The translations under genes and the position numbers were made by a program. Below are positions 1 through 13,500 of a stretch of DNA of 47,984 nt, one piece after another (the first letter of the stretch is position 1; each line of letters starts with the position of its first letter). Origin of the DNA: Liolophura sinensis (lineage: Eukaryota > Mollusca > Polyplacophora > Chitonida > Chitonidae); NCBI RefSeq assembly GCF_032854445.1, contig NC_088307.1:15142017-15190000 (forward strand), in the 5' to 3' direction. The notes under the pieces were generated by a model. It saw only the letters and a list, made by a program, of their open reading frames with translations. It had not been told where the DNA came from and did not search any database.

Positions 1-61
1 AGTGGCTCCTGGGCCAATACACTGCGCTAGCACGCTAACAAAATGAGCCACGGAGGCCCCC
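1..61 (-). mobile_element. SINE, head fragment cut by window edge
   Basis: Minus strand reads GGGGCCTCCGTGGCTCATTT onward, the tRNA-like start of the window's common SINE; the rest lies left of base 1 or is lost. Confidence 0.8.
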
Positions 62-134
62 TCTTGATAACAACATGCATGCGTGCATTGCTCTGTTTAC
101 TCAGACTTTCTGGTCACGTATAAACAATATTCAT

Positions 135-371
135 TTATTTATTTGATTGAAGCTTTACACCGTACTCAAGAATATTTTGATTACCGGTACATGACAGTGG
201 CCAGCAATTTTGAGGGAAACCCAGAAACATCCGCAGGATGCTGGCAGACTTTCCCACGTACGAACAGAGAGGAAGCCAACATGTGATGGACTTGATGGAC
301 ACGTTGGTGACAGGCTCCTGGGTCATTGTATTGTGCTGGCACACTAATCACTACACTACTGAGGCCTCTTG
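135..371 (-). mobile_element. SINE, near full length, diverged
   Basis: Right-to-left it has the GGCCTC head, body and a tail complementary to TATTTATTTGATTG. Diverged from the consensus, so old. Confidence 0.85.
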
Positions 372-488
372 TATGAACAATGGTTCTGTTGGATATCTGC
401 ATGCATGTAGTATGAACAATAGTTCTGTTGGATATCTACATGCATGTAGTATGAACAATAGTTCTGTTGGATATCTGGATGCATGTGG
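371..488. repeat. 39-bp tandem repeat, 3 copies
   Basis: Three units starting at 383, 422 and 461, each GTTCTGTTGGATATCTGCAT followed by GCATG and a TATGAACAATA part. Same unit as the larger array at 938-1472. It abuts the head end of a minus-strand SINE. Confidence 0.95.
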
Positions 489-937
489 AAACAGACCCCC
501 ATTACAACTTCCGTCTTTCGGTAAGGACGAATGTAATTCTGTGTATTTCAGGGTATATAGTCTTTTTTTGCTCCCAGGCAGCCATTTGGTGTACAGGTGC
601 ATGCTTGGTATTAAAATGCTGGAAACTGTCTAAACTTTGAGGAGGTATGAGCTTTATTAATGAAAGTTTGAAATTCTGAGCGAGAGGACACAAGGTGTGA
701 GGTAGTGATGAGGCTGTGAGTGACGTCCCCTTTGCGTTGCTAGGCACGCCTCCCAGCTGCCGACATGGTCCAGATTTTGACAGTCAACCTATGTCAAGAT
801 TTTTATAGCTTGTTTCCCACAGGCTGGGCCAGGTATGCACCAAAGCTTATTGGCCACGGAATGCTTGGGACTGAGCTACAGCGCTAGACTTTAACAATGT
901 CTCTTACGGAAAATTAATCGGGGTCTGAGGCCATGCA

Positions 938-1472
938 GTTCTGTTTGATATCTTCATGCATGCAGTATGAACTATAGTTCTGTTGGATATCTGCATGCAT
1001 GCAGTATGAACTTTAGTTCTGTTAGATATCTGCATGCATGCAGTATGAACTATAGTTCTGTTAGATATCTGCATGCATGCAGTATGAACTATAGTTCTGT
1101 TAGATATCTGCATGCATGCAGTATGAACTTTAGTTCTGTTAGATATCTGCATGCATGCAGTATGAACTATAGTTCTGTTAGATATCTGCATGCATGCAGT
1201 ATGAACTATAGTTCTGTTGGATACCTGCATGCATGCAGCATGAACAATGGTTCTGTTGGATACCTGCATGCATGCAGTATGAACAATGGTTCTGTTGGAT
1301 ACCTGCATGCATGCAGTATGAACTATAGTTCTGTTGGATACCTGCATGCATGCAGCATGAACAATGGTTCTGTTGGATACCTGCATGCATGCAGCATGAA
1401 CAATGGTTCTGTTGGATACCTGCATGCATGCAGTATGAACAATGGTTCTGTTGGATATCTGCAAGCATGTAG
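938..1472. repeat. 39-bp tandem repeat, about 13.7 copies
   Basis: Units start every 39 bases from 938 to 1445. Each carries the palindromes TGCATGCATGCA and, in many units, GAACTATAGTTC. The unit length is a multiple of three, which leaves several frames open on both strands; these are not genes. It lies in the intron after ZER1-like exon 12, 52 bases from the exon. Confidence 0.95.
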
Positions 1473-1523
1473 ATTAATATCCAAACATTGCAGAAATATT
1501 TATTAGAACTGGATAAATCTTAC

Positions 1524-1571
1524 CATAAGTCCCATCATATTTCTCAGCAGCTCGGCCTTGTTAGGAAATAT
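1524..1571 (-). CDS. zer1: ZER1-like exon 12 (last in window)
   Basis: 48 nt, 16 codons, IFPNKAELLRNMMGLM, matching EFPEKQELHRNMLGLL. Acceptor GTCTTTTTCAG, donor GTAAGA. The following exon, expected to begin near NVAEV, was not found between 1 and 1523 and should lie left of the window. Confidence 0.92.
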
Positions 1572-4500
1572 CTGAAAAAGACAGGCGTATTATCAACTTT
1601 TCCATTTCACTTGGGCTGCCTCTGGTCAAGCAGCTTGAAATTCACACTTTACAGATTTGTGTGTTATGAGACAGACCCACAATGATGTGCCAGCCAACCT
1701 TTCCCATAGGTTCTTATAAACATGACCTCTGACCAATGAGCACTCCTCATACAGATGTACTTTTCTCAATCCATATCCCACTGGCTTGGATACAGCTCTA
1801 TGTCAGCAGAAATATCAGGTATTTGAAGAGCAGGGTTTTTTTTTCTGGGCCTCCTTCAGTATCGTCCAACCATTCAACTGACTGTCACACAAGTGAAGGA
1901 TTCTTGGTAAAACATGCATGTGAAGAAGTAAACAGATTATACTGACTTGGTGTCACGATTACATATAGATCGACATAGAAAATCTAACAGAACTGATTCA
2001 AATATTTTCCCAACAATAAAATAATGCCAAGGATATCAATAATTCATATCTTGTACACTGTGCTTGTTTGTGGGCCAGAGCTTGATTCATCTGGAATATT
2101 TATATTGGCCACTATTTTCTCAAGAGTGTCTTTTTATTTTACATACCATGTAAATGGAAAAATTGAACATGGTCACAACCTACCCGCAAACATTGGAGGA
2201 AGAGATTCATGCCGTCATCATCCATAAACCTTTGGCAGTTCATGGCAGTCTCGTCTGACAAGGTAAATACAAAATCACTGGTACATACATCATCTTCATT
2301 ACTACATTGTATGTGGCCTCACTATCACATCTGTCAAATTTTCACGTCTACTCAAGATTTTTTGAGTCCATTTCACCCAAAGTTGACAAACTCTCATGTA
2401 TTTTCCAAACATTATTCTCACACAGTATTCCATCAAATAAACATATTTACCATAAACCTCAAACAGAAGATCTTCAGAAGTAAAAATCCATCCCATCATC
2501 CAAAATATTGTCACCAAAAGTGACAAATATGTGACCACCAATATACATCTTTTCACAGGTCTTTGTGGTCAAACAGACACTGCATAACCAAATTTATGGA
2601 ATTATTTCATCAGTGTTTTACGATGTACTCAAGAATATTTCCCTTCTATGACGGCAACCAGCATTACGGTGCCCCCCCCCCCCCCCCAAAAAAAAAAACG
2701 GGCGGAACCCAGGGAAAACCATCCACTGGTTACTGGCAGGCCTATCGTATGGCTACAGAGGAAGACAGCACGAGCCAGGCTGGAACTCACAATGACCACA
2801 CTGGTGAGATTCCTTGGTCACTGCGCTAGCCTGGAACCCTAACCACTTCGGCCACAGGTCCATGGCATCACCGAATCACGACAAACATGATAGGCTTTGG
2901 CTTTTGCCAAAAGCTCACATTTATCTCCAGGTGGCAATCTTGATATGACCATTTTTCCATTTATGCCAACGTGTTTGCGAAGAGATTTGTGTATCAGCCT
3001 TGGAATTCGGGTTAAAGTAATACACCTGGTGTCAGCACACTTCAACAATGTGGAGGATGCCATTTCTGGTGTTTTCAACACAACATTCTAGTGAGGTAGC
3101 ACTACAGATATGCCAGCATTAGGACAGGCCTCCTGTGCACGCGCACAGACGCACCAATCCTGATGTGACCCAAATAGCACATGATATTAGCAATGTTAAA
3201 CCACCGGGCCTCCGTGGCTCAGTCGTTTAGCGTGTTAGCACAGCGTAATGACCCAGGAGTCTCTCACCAATGTGGTCGCTGTGAGTTCAAGTCCAGTTCA
3301 TGCTTGCTTCCTCTCCGGGTAGTACGTGGGAAGGTCTGTCAGCAATCTGCGGATGGTTGTGGGTTTCCCCCAGGCTCTGCCCGGTTTCCTCCCAACGTAA
3401 TACTGGCCGCCGTTGTATAATTGAAATATTCTTGAATACGGCATAAAACACCAATCAAATAAATAAATAAATCAATGTTAAACCCCAAACAAGCATGTTC
3501 AAAACCTTTTTGGTTTTGATGACAAACCTGTGACATTCCACATGGTGCTCCAGGCCACCTCCATAATTTCATCACACTGGCCAAGGTGCAGCTTCTTCCT
3601 GATGATTGCCAGCATTGTCTGAAAAAAGAAGAAACACATACGACATTTAATAGACTTGATGAGCTAACCAACACAGCCAGTTAAATCAAATTTTTGTTTT
3701 TGCAATTATGAATCAGGAATGTCCTAAGATTTTTAGAATGTCAGGAATGCCTAACGATTTTTTAGGTATGAAAACGAGGCAGGTAGGTAAAGGACGCTAT
3801 GGACTCACTGCAATGGCTCCAAGATCGCCCACCAGCTGCTTCTCCTTGCCATCCACCTGACAAGCCAAGCAGTTGAGCAGGTAGATCCCAATCCTCATCC
3901 CAAACTGATCCTGTTCCTCCAGATCCTGCTTCAGCATCTTTAGCAGAACCATCACCAGACGGTCATAGCAAAAGAGCTGCAAAAAGAGACAAGGGAGACA
4001 ATTATAGCTGAGTAGCTGCAAAAAGAGACAAGGGAGCCGGAGAGTGCTGTAAAGTGGTTTTTGTATTAAAGAGAAACAACAGAAAAGCAGCTGTAAGGGA
4101 CATTTCATGGTTAGGAACTGCACACGCATGTAATACAGCTGTAAACAGATAAGGAGAACAAATGTGTCAAAAAACGTTACTGCGCATTTTAAGTCTGCAG
4201 AATTTTAAAAACGTTCGAACAAATACGACTATACCATTACATCCTACATTAATATATGTTATACACAATCTCAGAATACACATTCACAAAATAAATTATG
4301 TGTTACATGAAGCACACAGACCACATGACACTTGTATGCTCTGATTTGCCAGTTTTGTGCGTCATTGGATAGTCACACTTAAGCCATTGTAAATGTTCAC
4401 CCAATGTCTTAAAGGCCATATGATGTCATACCACAACTGATGTTAAACAAATGTATTCAGGTGGCTGGTATGCTTGCCGCAGGATTAACGCAACAGGAGG

Positions 4501-7500
4501 TCACCCGTTGGATGCATGGTTACAGAAACACCATAGCACTCCTCGTCCAACGCCAGAGAATTTTTCATGACATAGGCGATTGACTACACTCTGGACGTCC
4601 ACGAGTAACAATGACTGTGCAAGATCGAATTTATTTGACACGCTTCAGATGTCAAACAATCATAGAAACTGCTTGATTCCTTCCAGACCATCGTCGCATA
4701 AAATCACAAACTGTAAGAAATTGTCTGCGGGAGACTGAGTTGTACGCACACGTCATCCTGTGATACATCCGTCGTTGACACCACAACATCGTTAATCAAG
4801 GTTGCAGTGGTGCAGACAGCACATCAGACGCCCTTGCACACTGGTGGCGAAATGTACTGCTTACGGACGAATCACATTTCCACCTTTCCCACTCAGATGG
4901 GTGTCAACGTTTGTATCGTCATCAGGGTTAGTGTTACATGTACTTTTAAGACATCTGTGTTGTCAAGACAAACCATTTTGGCGATGAGTTATTCCCACAT
5001 CAAACTGCCATATAGCAAAAGCCACATGTACATGTACAGGAAAAACATCTGATATGGAAATAAGGTGGACGCCACATGTAGGTCAAAGCCATTTTGAAAC
5101 TACAAAGCTTCACTGCAAAATTTGCAACAGAGATGTGGCAGAAGCTGAAGTCACATCAAAAAGGCATTTCGTCGCCCTCCCTACCCCTCCCCCAAAACAT
5201 CCCCACCCACACATAAAAACCGAACTTCGACAATAATATGAACGTACAATTACAGGAAAAAACATGAGTCATGTCAAACATCTTGGGGTATGTATGATGA
5301 ATACATGTTCAGACTTACCACATCTTGAGGTATGTTAAAATGGCACAGAGTCAGGCACCCATTCCTCATCATCTGAAAAAAAAAAATACACACCACACTC
5401 CATCACTACATTGGTTTTAACATCACTTGAAACTTTGGGTATTAAAATACATTGTTTACAATGCCACTAGTGGTGACGTATCAGTCTAACCAATAAGCAT
5501 GGTTATCTCTCCGTCAGCATTCAAAATTGAAGAATCGCAGGGCTTCTTTTAAAATATTTGGTTATTCATTCACTTGATGTTTGACAGTGTACAGAAGGAT
5601 AGTTCACTTACCATACTGCTCTCCGGCTGTAAGTGAGAAGTTCTGACAGCAACCTGCGGATGGTTGTGGGTTTCCCCTGGGCTCTGCCCGGTTTCCACCC
5701 ACCATAATGCCGGCTGCCATCGTATAAGTGAGATATTCTTGAGTATGGCGTAAAACACCAATTAAATAAATAAATACCATACTGCTTATGGTTTTATCTA
5801 CGCCTGCTGTAAACCATGGCAAATGCTAAATAAAAGACTGATAAGTTAAGTGCTTAGATGTTCATATAATTTGATGCACTACTGGACTTCTAACAAAGGC
5901 CACATCTCCTTGGATGACAAAGCTGCAAGTGTCAACATCTTACTCACTGTTTGTTCAAAGACATGCCTGTTCATCCCTTCTAACAAAGCCTCAATGATTC
6001 GTCTGAAAAAAAACAGGATTTGTTTCCAGTGTACAGACAGTGAACTATAGCTAGAATTGCTTATTAATACATGTATTTTTATAATTAATTCATATACATG
6101 TGTATTTTAATTCAAACACATGAAAGAGTGAACTACTGTTAAAAAAAGAAATCAAAAAGTTTTAAGCTTATTTTCAGAAATGCCGTAACACAGTGAATGT
6201 CCTTGTATGTTCAGAAATGCAATGAAACAGTGAATGTCCTAGTATGTTCAGAAATGCCGTCACACAGTGAATGTCCTTGTATGTTAAGAAATGCAATGAC
6301 ACGGTGAATGTCCTTGTATGTTCAGATATGCCATGACACAGTGAATGTCCTTGTATGTTCAGAAATGCAATAACACAGTGAAGGTCCTTGTATGTTCAGA
6401 AATGCAATGACACAGCGAATGTCCTTGTATGTTCAGAAATGATGTCACATAGTGAATGTCCTTGTATGTTCAGAAATGCCATGACACAGTGAATGTCCTT
6501 GTATGTTAAGAAATGCAATAACACGGTGAATGTCCTTGTATGTTCAGAAATGCCGTTACACAGTGAATATCCTTGTATGTTCAGATATGCCATGACACAG
6601 TGAATGTCCTTGTATGTTCAGAAATGCCATGACACAGTGAATGCCCTTGTATGTTCAGAAATGCAATAACACAGCGAATGACCTTGTATGTTCAGAAATG
6701 CCGTCACACAGTGAATGTCCTTGTACAGTATGTTCAGAAATGCAATGACACAGCGAATGTCCTTGTATGTTCAGAAATGCCGTCACACAGTGAATGTCCT
6801 TGTACAGTATGTTCAGAAATGCAATGACACAGTGAATGTCCTTGTATGTTCAGAAATGCCATGACACAGTGAATGTCCTTGTATGCTCACAAATGCCGTC
6901 ACATAGTGAATGTCCTTGTACAGTACGTTCAGAAATGCAAAGACACAGTGAATGTCCTTGTATGGTCAGCAATGCCGTCACACAGTGAATGTCCTTGTAA
7001 GTTCAGAAATGCAATGACACAGTAAATGTCCTTGTATGTTCAGATATGCCATGACACAGCGAATGTCCTTGTATGTTCAGAAATGCCATGACACAGTGAA
7101 TGTCCTTGTCTGACTGAGGACGTTGGTGTTTATTCATGTAACTTAACAACCACAAATACTTCAACCTGGCCTGATGCAATGCACAGGTTAGAATATTACA
7201 GTAGTCCTTTTTTACTCATACAACACTTGTCAGGTTTATGGTTGGATCAAGAAACCAGGCCAAGTCTGTTATTTACCTGACAAACCTCCTAACTAAAAGC
7301 TGCAGCCAAACTACACGTAGGCTACATGTGTATATAAATTCAATCCGTTTCAAGCCTAACCTACATGCATATTTTTACACAAAACAAAAAAAAAATGTTT
7401 TTTTTTTTTTCAAAAAACACACATACCGTTTAAGCTTACAGCTTATGTTTTCCTTCTCTTCTCCTTTTACAATGTAGAATAGAGAAGCGCTAAAAAAAAA

Positions 7501-10500
7501 AATAATAAAAACAAATATTTAAGCTTACCTGTAGACACACGCGTACAACATGTAAATTCACATGCTTTTTAAAATACAAAGACAATTTATGAAATTGAGA
7601 TTTAGCCGTGTTCGTATTGAGTAGTTAAATGAAAATAAGATGAATTCCAATTTACAAGAACAGTATTCCTTTTGATTAAAATTCATTAACCACCCATACA
7701 TCTCTTACAATTAATGAAAATAGATACTTAGTCAAAATTTCCAACATATTGTCCAAACTTACCTCCCTGATATCTGAACATGTTTGTCGGTCTTGTGGGT
7801 CTTCATTCCAGCCAGAATAGCCTATAACGTATACGAAACACCAAAATGACTCTACACGAATTCTAACAGGGGAATCTGCTAGACTCAACAGGACAAGAAC
7901 TGGGTATGCAACTGAGCATAACTTACATATATATATATATGCATGTCCATACATGTATAAAGTAAGATATATCATTGTATTACTTCAGTATCACCTTGAT
8001 TGGAAACCACTGGTACAGGTTATTACAAAAATGCATTATAATGCATATTCCGGGACTTGCTTACCTCTACAGCTCTGTACTGCTGCTGTACCACACTGAC
8101 CCGAAACAAGTGCTACAGGCTGTTACAAACATGTATTATAACACGTATTCCTAGACTTGCTTACCTCTACAGCTCTGTACTGCTGCTGTACCACACTGAC
8201 CCGAAACAAGTGCTACAGGTTGTTACAAAAATGTATTATAACACGTTTTCCTGGACTTGCTTACCTCTACAGCTCTGTACTGCTGCCGTACCACACTGAC
8301 CCGAAACAAGTGCTACAGGTTGTTACAAAAATGCATTATAACATGCATTCCTGGACTTGCTTACCTCTACAGCTCTGTACTGCTGCCGTACCACACTGAC
8401 CCGAAACAAGTGCTACAGGTTGTTACAAAAATGTATTATAACACATTTTCCTGGACTTGCTTACCTCTACAGCTCTGTACTGCTGCCGTACCACACTGAC
8501 ACGAAACAAGTGCCACAGGCTGTTACAGATATGCGTTACAACACGTATTCCTGGACTTGCTTACCTCTACAGCTCTGTACTGCTGCCGTACCACACTGAC
8601 CCGAAACAAGTGGTACAGGTTGTTAAAGGCCTTTGTTAAGAGTTCTGTTCTGTCCTTGTAAACCTCCAACGACAACAGTACTTGATCTTCGGATTCATCG
8701 CCAGTCACCTGTAACAGAAATGGGACTTGAATGACACCTGGGCTGCTGAGAAGTTACCACTAAAATGATTAATATCCAGGTTTCACTTCGTAACATAAGT
8801 ATAAAGATTATAACCTATTTAACAGTATGTTACCAGAAGGACCTCTGAGAAACGCAATTATGACTTCAAATCCACCAAAAACAAGAAATTTACTGCCCTA
8901 GCCGATCTCCAGTCAACCATGACATCAAAGCTCAGCAAGTGACGTCAAAGATGGCCAACCCAAGTCTAGCTGACATATATAACCTGGGAATTTGTATCAG
9001 AACGATGTCATTTTTGACATGGATTCTAGCTACACAGAAGCAAATATACTGCACTATTAATTTGAGCCCACAGTGGACGCCATTGAAGTTCCGATTTATG
9101 AAACTGACATCTCTGGTCAGACTTCAGATTCCGAATTTTTAAACGTTGAATTTGATCTTTGTCCAGACATTTCCAACCGCACTGGCAATACAGACTGGCA
9201 AGCTATAGCTTTGTGATTATTCCGCATTACACTGTAGATCTACATGTCGAGTGTATATCAGATTTAATATTTACTATTCTTTCCTTTCGTCTGCTTCATA
9301 AAAAAACAAGCGGTTTTACTTCAAAAATTTCTTGGCGGGAATTAATTTTTGTGCATTTCGGCAAGACAATACTGAAAAAACATTCTTACAACTGTTTAAT
9401 TTTCCTAGTACTATTATGGCCAGAATTACTCAAGCAAGTCAAACAGGTATTATGAAAGGTGGTTTTAATCCTCTTTTGTTTCCTAAAGTGTCGCTAATCC
9501 TCGTAATCTGGATCAGAGATTAAGACAATGGGGAATGGATTATCCCCACATGTATGTAAGATTGCTTTCACACCTACCCTGAGCAGTTTTCAAAGAGATG
9601 TCACTTGTTTTCACACCTTTGATAAGTAATTTTAATCAACAATAAGCATTTCAACCCCATTCCTTAATTCTTGATTAATGCAGTCAAGCAACATGATTAG
9701 TTTTGGATTGTTTTTGGTCAACGGCCATTGCGTTGTTGTAAACAGTTGACAATTTGTTAGAAGATCACTCATTGGTCCACAGGAGAGACACAGCCAATGG
9801 GAAAGTTTGTATCAAAGCGTTATTGTTTCGATGCCATCACATGGTTGTATCTACTTTTTTCATTTTACTGACATACTGCAGATTGATCGAACTAATAACA
9901 AAGAATCTCCTGATTTATTGAAACTCCTGAAATTTGATACGCATGTTGTCACTTGGGTGGCTTTTTAACAATGAACTAAATGGTAAAGCTCTGACAGCTT
10001 GCAAAGGTTGGACTTGTATGACGCCATTCGGCGGAGACAGCCGAGTGTTGGCGGAAAAAATGCATAAACTCAGCCTCATTATCTTGTGATTTTTATGCCA
10101 TATTACTCAGATTAGTTTAGTTTTTTCCAAAACATTTTTTACACTCAATTTAACAATATATACAGGGGTAGCTTATTATGTTATTTGATTTATTTGATTG
10201 GTGTTTTACGCCGTACTCAAGAATATTTCACTTATACAACGGCGGCCAGGAAACCGGTGGGAGGAAACCGGGCACAGCCCGGGAGAAACCCATGACCATC
10301 CGCAGGTTGCTCACAGACCTTCGCACATACGGCCGGAGAGAAAACCAGCATGAGCTGGACTTGAACTCACAGCGACCGAATTGGTGAGAGGCTCCTGGGT
10401 CATTACGCTGTCCTAGCGTGCTAACCATCTGAGCCACGGATGCCCCTCCTACCTAATTATGAATAAATAACCAATCTAAACACTAATCCTTTCACTCATA

Positions 10501-13500
10501 GTGACTGTATTGACGAGAAGTTCCTGGGCCATTGCGTCGTGCTGGCGCACTAACCAACTCGACCACAGAAGACACAGTTCCTGGGCCATTGCGCCGTGCT
10601 GGCGCACTAACCAACTCGACCACAGAAGACACAGTTCCTGGGCCATTGCGCCGTGCTGGCGCACTAACCAACTCGACCACAGAAGACACAGTTCCTGGGC
10701 CATTGCGTCGTGCTGGCGCACTAACCAACTCGACCACAGAAGACACAGTTCCTGGGCCATTGCGCCGTGCTGGCGCACTAACCAACTCGACCACAGAAGA
10801 CACAGTTCCTGGGCCATTGCGCCGTGCTGGCGCACTAACCAACTCGACCACAGAAGACACAGTTCCTGGGCCATTGCGTCGTGCTGGCGCACTAACCAAC
10901 TCAACCACAGAAGACACAGTTCCTGGGCCATTGCGTCGTGCTGGCGCACTAACCAACTCGACCACAGAAGCCACAGTTCCTGTTGTATATATACTCTATG
11001 ATCACTGATCTGCGGACTTTCTCATTCTGTACCCTGTCTTAAAATGAGAGAGCACTAAATTAACTGTTGAATGACGGCAGATTTATCATGTAGCTAATTA
11101 TCAATAAATAACCAATATGGACACTAATCATTTAAGGCCAAAGATGTTTCACAACCTAAGCAAATCTGACTTAGTAGGATTTCTTCACACTGATTTAAGT
11201 TGCTAGCTACAAGGTCTGACTTCAAGGATGAGACTACACCTGGTCAAAACAGATTTCAGCTGAAAGTAGAATTTTGAAAATCTCTGAAATGTAATGTATC
11301 ATACTTATTTTTCCGATGTGATTTCACCAGATTAAATGTAAATTAAAATGACAATACCTAGCAAATGGATGGTGTATAATGAGGCAGGTGAGTTAAAAAT
11401 TTTATCCTATCAGATGTCTTGCCATCACACTGTGTTGCCTAATTGCACATGACAAAAATCTTTACCCATTCAATTCATGAACGGACAACTGATGAAAGAA
11501 CTGCACTGAACTACATGTACATGTTGTACCTACTTGTACACACGAAAGCCATTATTTTGAGAGTTTACAATGATTTAGATATGGGTAGCTAAAGGTACGC
11601 ATGTCTTTCATAGGCAATGAATCCCCAAGTCAACCGGTTTTAAAAAATGTCCCAACTGGCACTAGCAAACTGTCTTTCAACATAATCTAGCCATTTAAAC
11701 TTTTGAACCAAGGAGTCAAACCAAGATGAGCCATGTTTCACAAACTTCAATACTATGTGGAAAATACCTCATATGTTAAAAAAGTACATATAAGAAATCC
11801 TGCTCTTGTTAATGTTGATATGCTGAACCAGTGTTTCACCAAATGTTTACTAAAGTTTTTACATGGTTGAAAAAACAAACCTCAAAAACCATTTACCATC
11901 AGATTAGGACATTTTGAATGTCTGGTAGTAGTCTTTCAATGGAAATGAACATTAACCAGGGGATGTCTCTTTTCAAGAGGAAGAGTCTTTACTCACCCTA
12001 CGAGCAGGAATATTCTGTCTACGACATGCATTATCAGGACATCCTAGAAGACCCAGGAACTCCAGTTGTTTGTTTTCCAGCCCAGGAATACTGCACTTAG
12101 GTGTCCTAGAGCAGAAATTGAGGTTTGTGAGATCTGCTTTACATGTGCAGTAGGCTACATGTGATCATAATAAAGAATATACGTACATCTATGTAAATTG
12201 AGCTTCTGTAACTGAGCCTGCTGCAAGATTATCATTAAAGTACGTTCTGAGGGTACTATTTTGTTACATTCTTAAAATAGGCCAACCCGACCAATGTAGG
12301 TTTGTCTCCAAAATCAAATTAAAAAGGATCATAAGCTGATCTCTCATAAGCTACATGCAGCTTGAGAAAATAGGGTAGGATAAAGCAGTGCCTCTATGAG
12401 GTTAGATTACTTAAAGGCTGTAGTGTATTCATGTACCTGTCCGCAGCAGTTCTCTCCTCAGCCTTGGAGAGAGGGCGATGTTCCACCTCAGCTGCTGTCT
12501 CGAAGCCAGCCAAATTTGTCCCGGCGATGTCTAATGACACCAGATTTGGCAGGTGAGTGGCCAGGTATTTTAAACTCCCCTCACAGTCCTGATTCATGTA
12601 GATAGTTGGCACTTCAAAGCTTTGCGACAAATCCAGGTGTCTGCAACACATCAATCATGACAATACAGCCAACCCTCTGTTTCAAGCACAGTGTATAGAA
12701 CATCTGATAACATATGATTTTGTTATAATTCAAATTACCATTTGTCACATCATGTACTCGCAATGCTCTGGTATTTCAAAACCATTATCCTTCTATGTCC
12801 TTCTGTGAAGCTAATTTATCACAGAAAAGGTTAAAATCATGTTTCTCCATGTCATATAAATCTATGTCAAACAATTAAACCCCATTTCCATCAGTACCTG
12901 TAACTACACGTATATAGTACCAGTATTTTACAACTCATTATTCATGCAACACTCAGCATATACATGATTACTACGCCACAAGCTTCACACCTTAAAACAC
13001 GTTTTACCTTAAACTTTTGATTTCCCCAATATTTTTTATCACAAAGTCAAGTTCTGCAATTTCAATGTCCGCTAATGAAAGAGCAAGTAAATGAGGACAG
13101 TTTTCCAGGCAGTCCATATACTCCAAATGAATGTTTTGGCACTTGGTCAGATCAAGGTGGGTAAGCCTCTCACATGGGCTGAGAATCGTTGCCAGCAGAT
13201 CATGACCACTATCAGAGAAATGACAATCTCGTAGGGAGAATACCCTCAGGTTTGGGCAGTCAAAAATGTAGTCGCGTCCATAAATCCGCATAGTTTCCAG
13301 GTGACATTTTTCAACACAAATGTCCCCCTGACCATGATTTGGAACATTTTCCATGAGGCAAGGTACTTCCTGAGCTGTGTCCTTACTAACAAACTCCTGT
13401 TGTCCGGGGCTGACACATAAGTCTCGGCTTTCCACCAGCTCTATGGCATCTAACATTGCTTCACTGAAAATTCCCCCCAGTTTCAGTACACATAAAGTTC

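Larger units (their letters stand above)
8709..11996. other. ZER1-like intron 3, mostly without recognised content
   Basis: Besides the SINE (10175-10447) and 57-bp array (10521-10976), 8720-10170 and 10990-11990 are AT-rich unique sequence in which I see no exon, RNA gene or element. Confidence 0.6.

Noticed and set aside
502-747. Possible next ZER1-like exon after exon 12
   Set aside because: An acceptor-like CGCTCAG precedes the segment, but the peptide does not match the expected GNVAEV region and the phase gives no sensible continuation.
904-1506. Open frames of up to 186 codons on both strands
   Set aside because: Product of the 39-bp repeat; peptides are just the repeated 13 residues.
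2839-3081. 80-codon minus-strand frame in ZER1-like intron 10
   Set aside because: Does not match any ZER1 segment and exons on either side join in phase without it; it may be a repeat fragment, but I could not identify it.
6172-7110. CRISPR-like regular array
   Set aside because: Units are contiguous without unique spacers, and the context is an animal intron.
10476-11008. Long overlapping open frames on both strands
   Set aside because: The 57-bp unit is a multiple of three without stops, so frames are open by repetition. The unit is SINE-derived and no start, splice or domain signal supports a gene.
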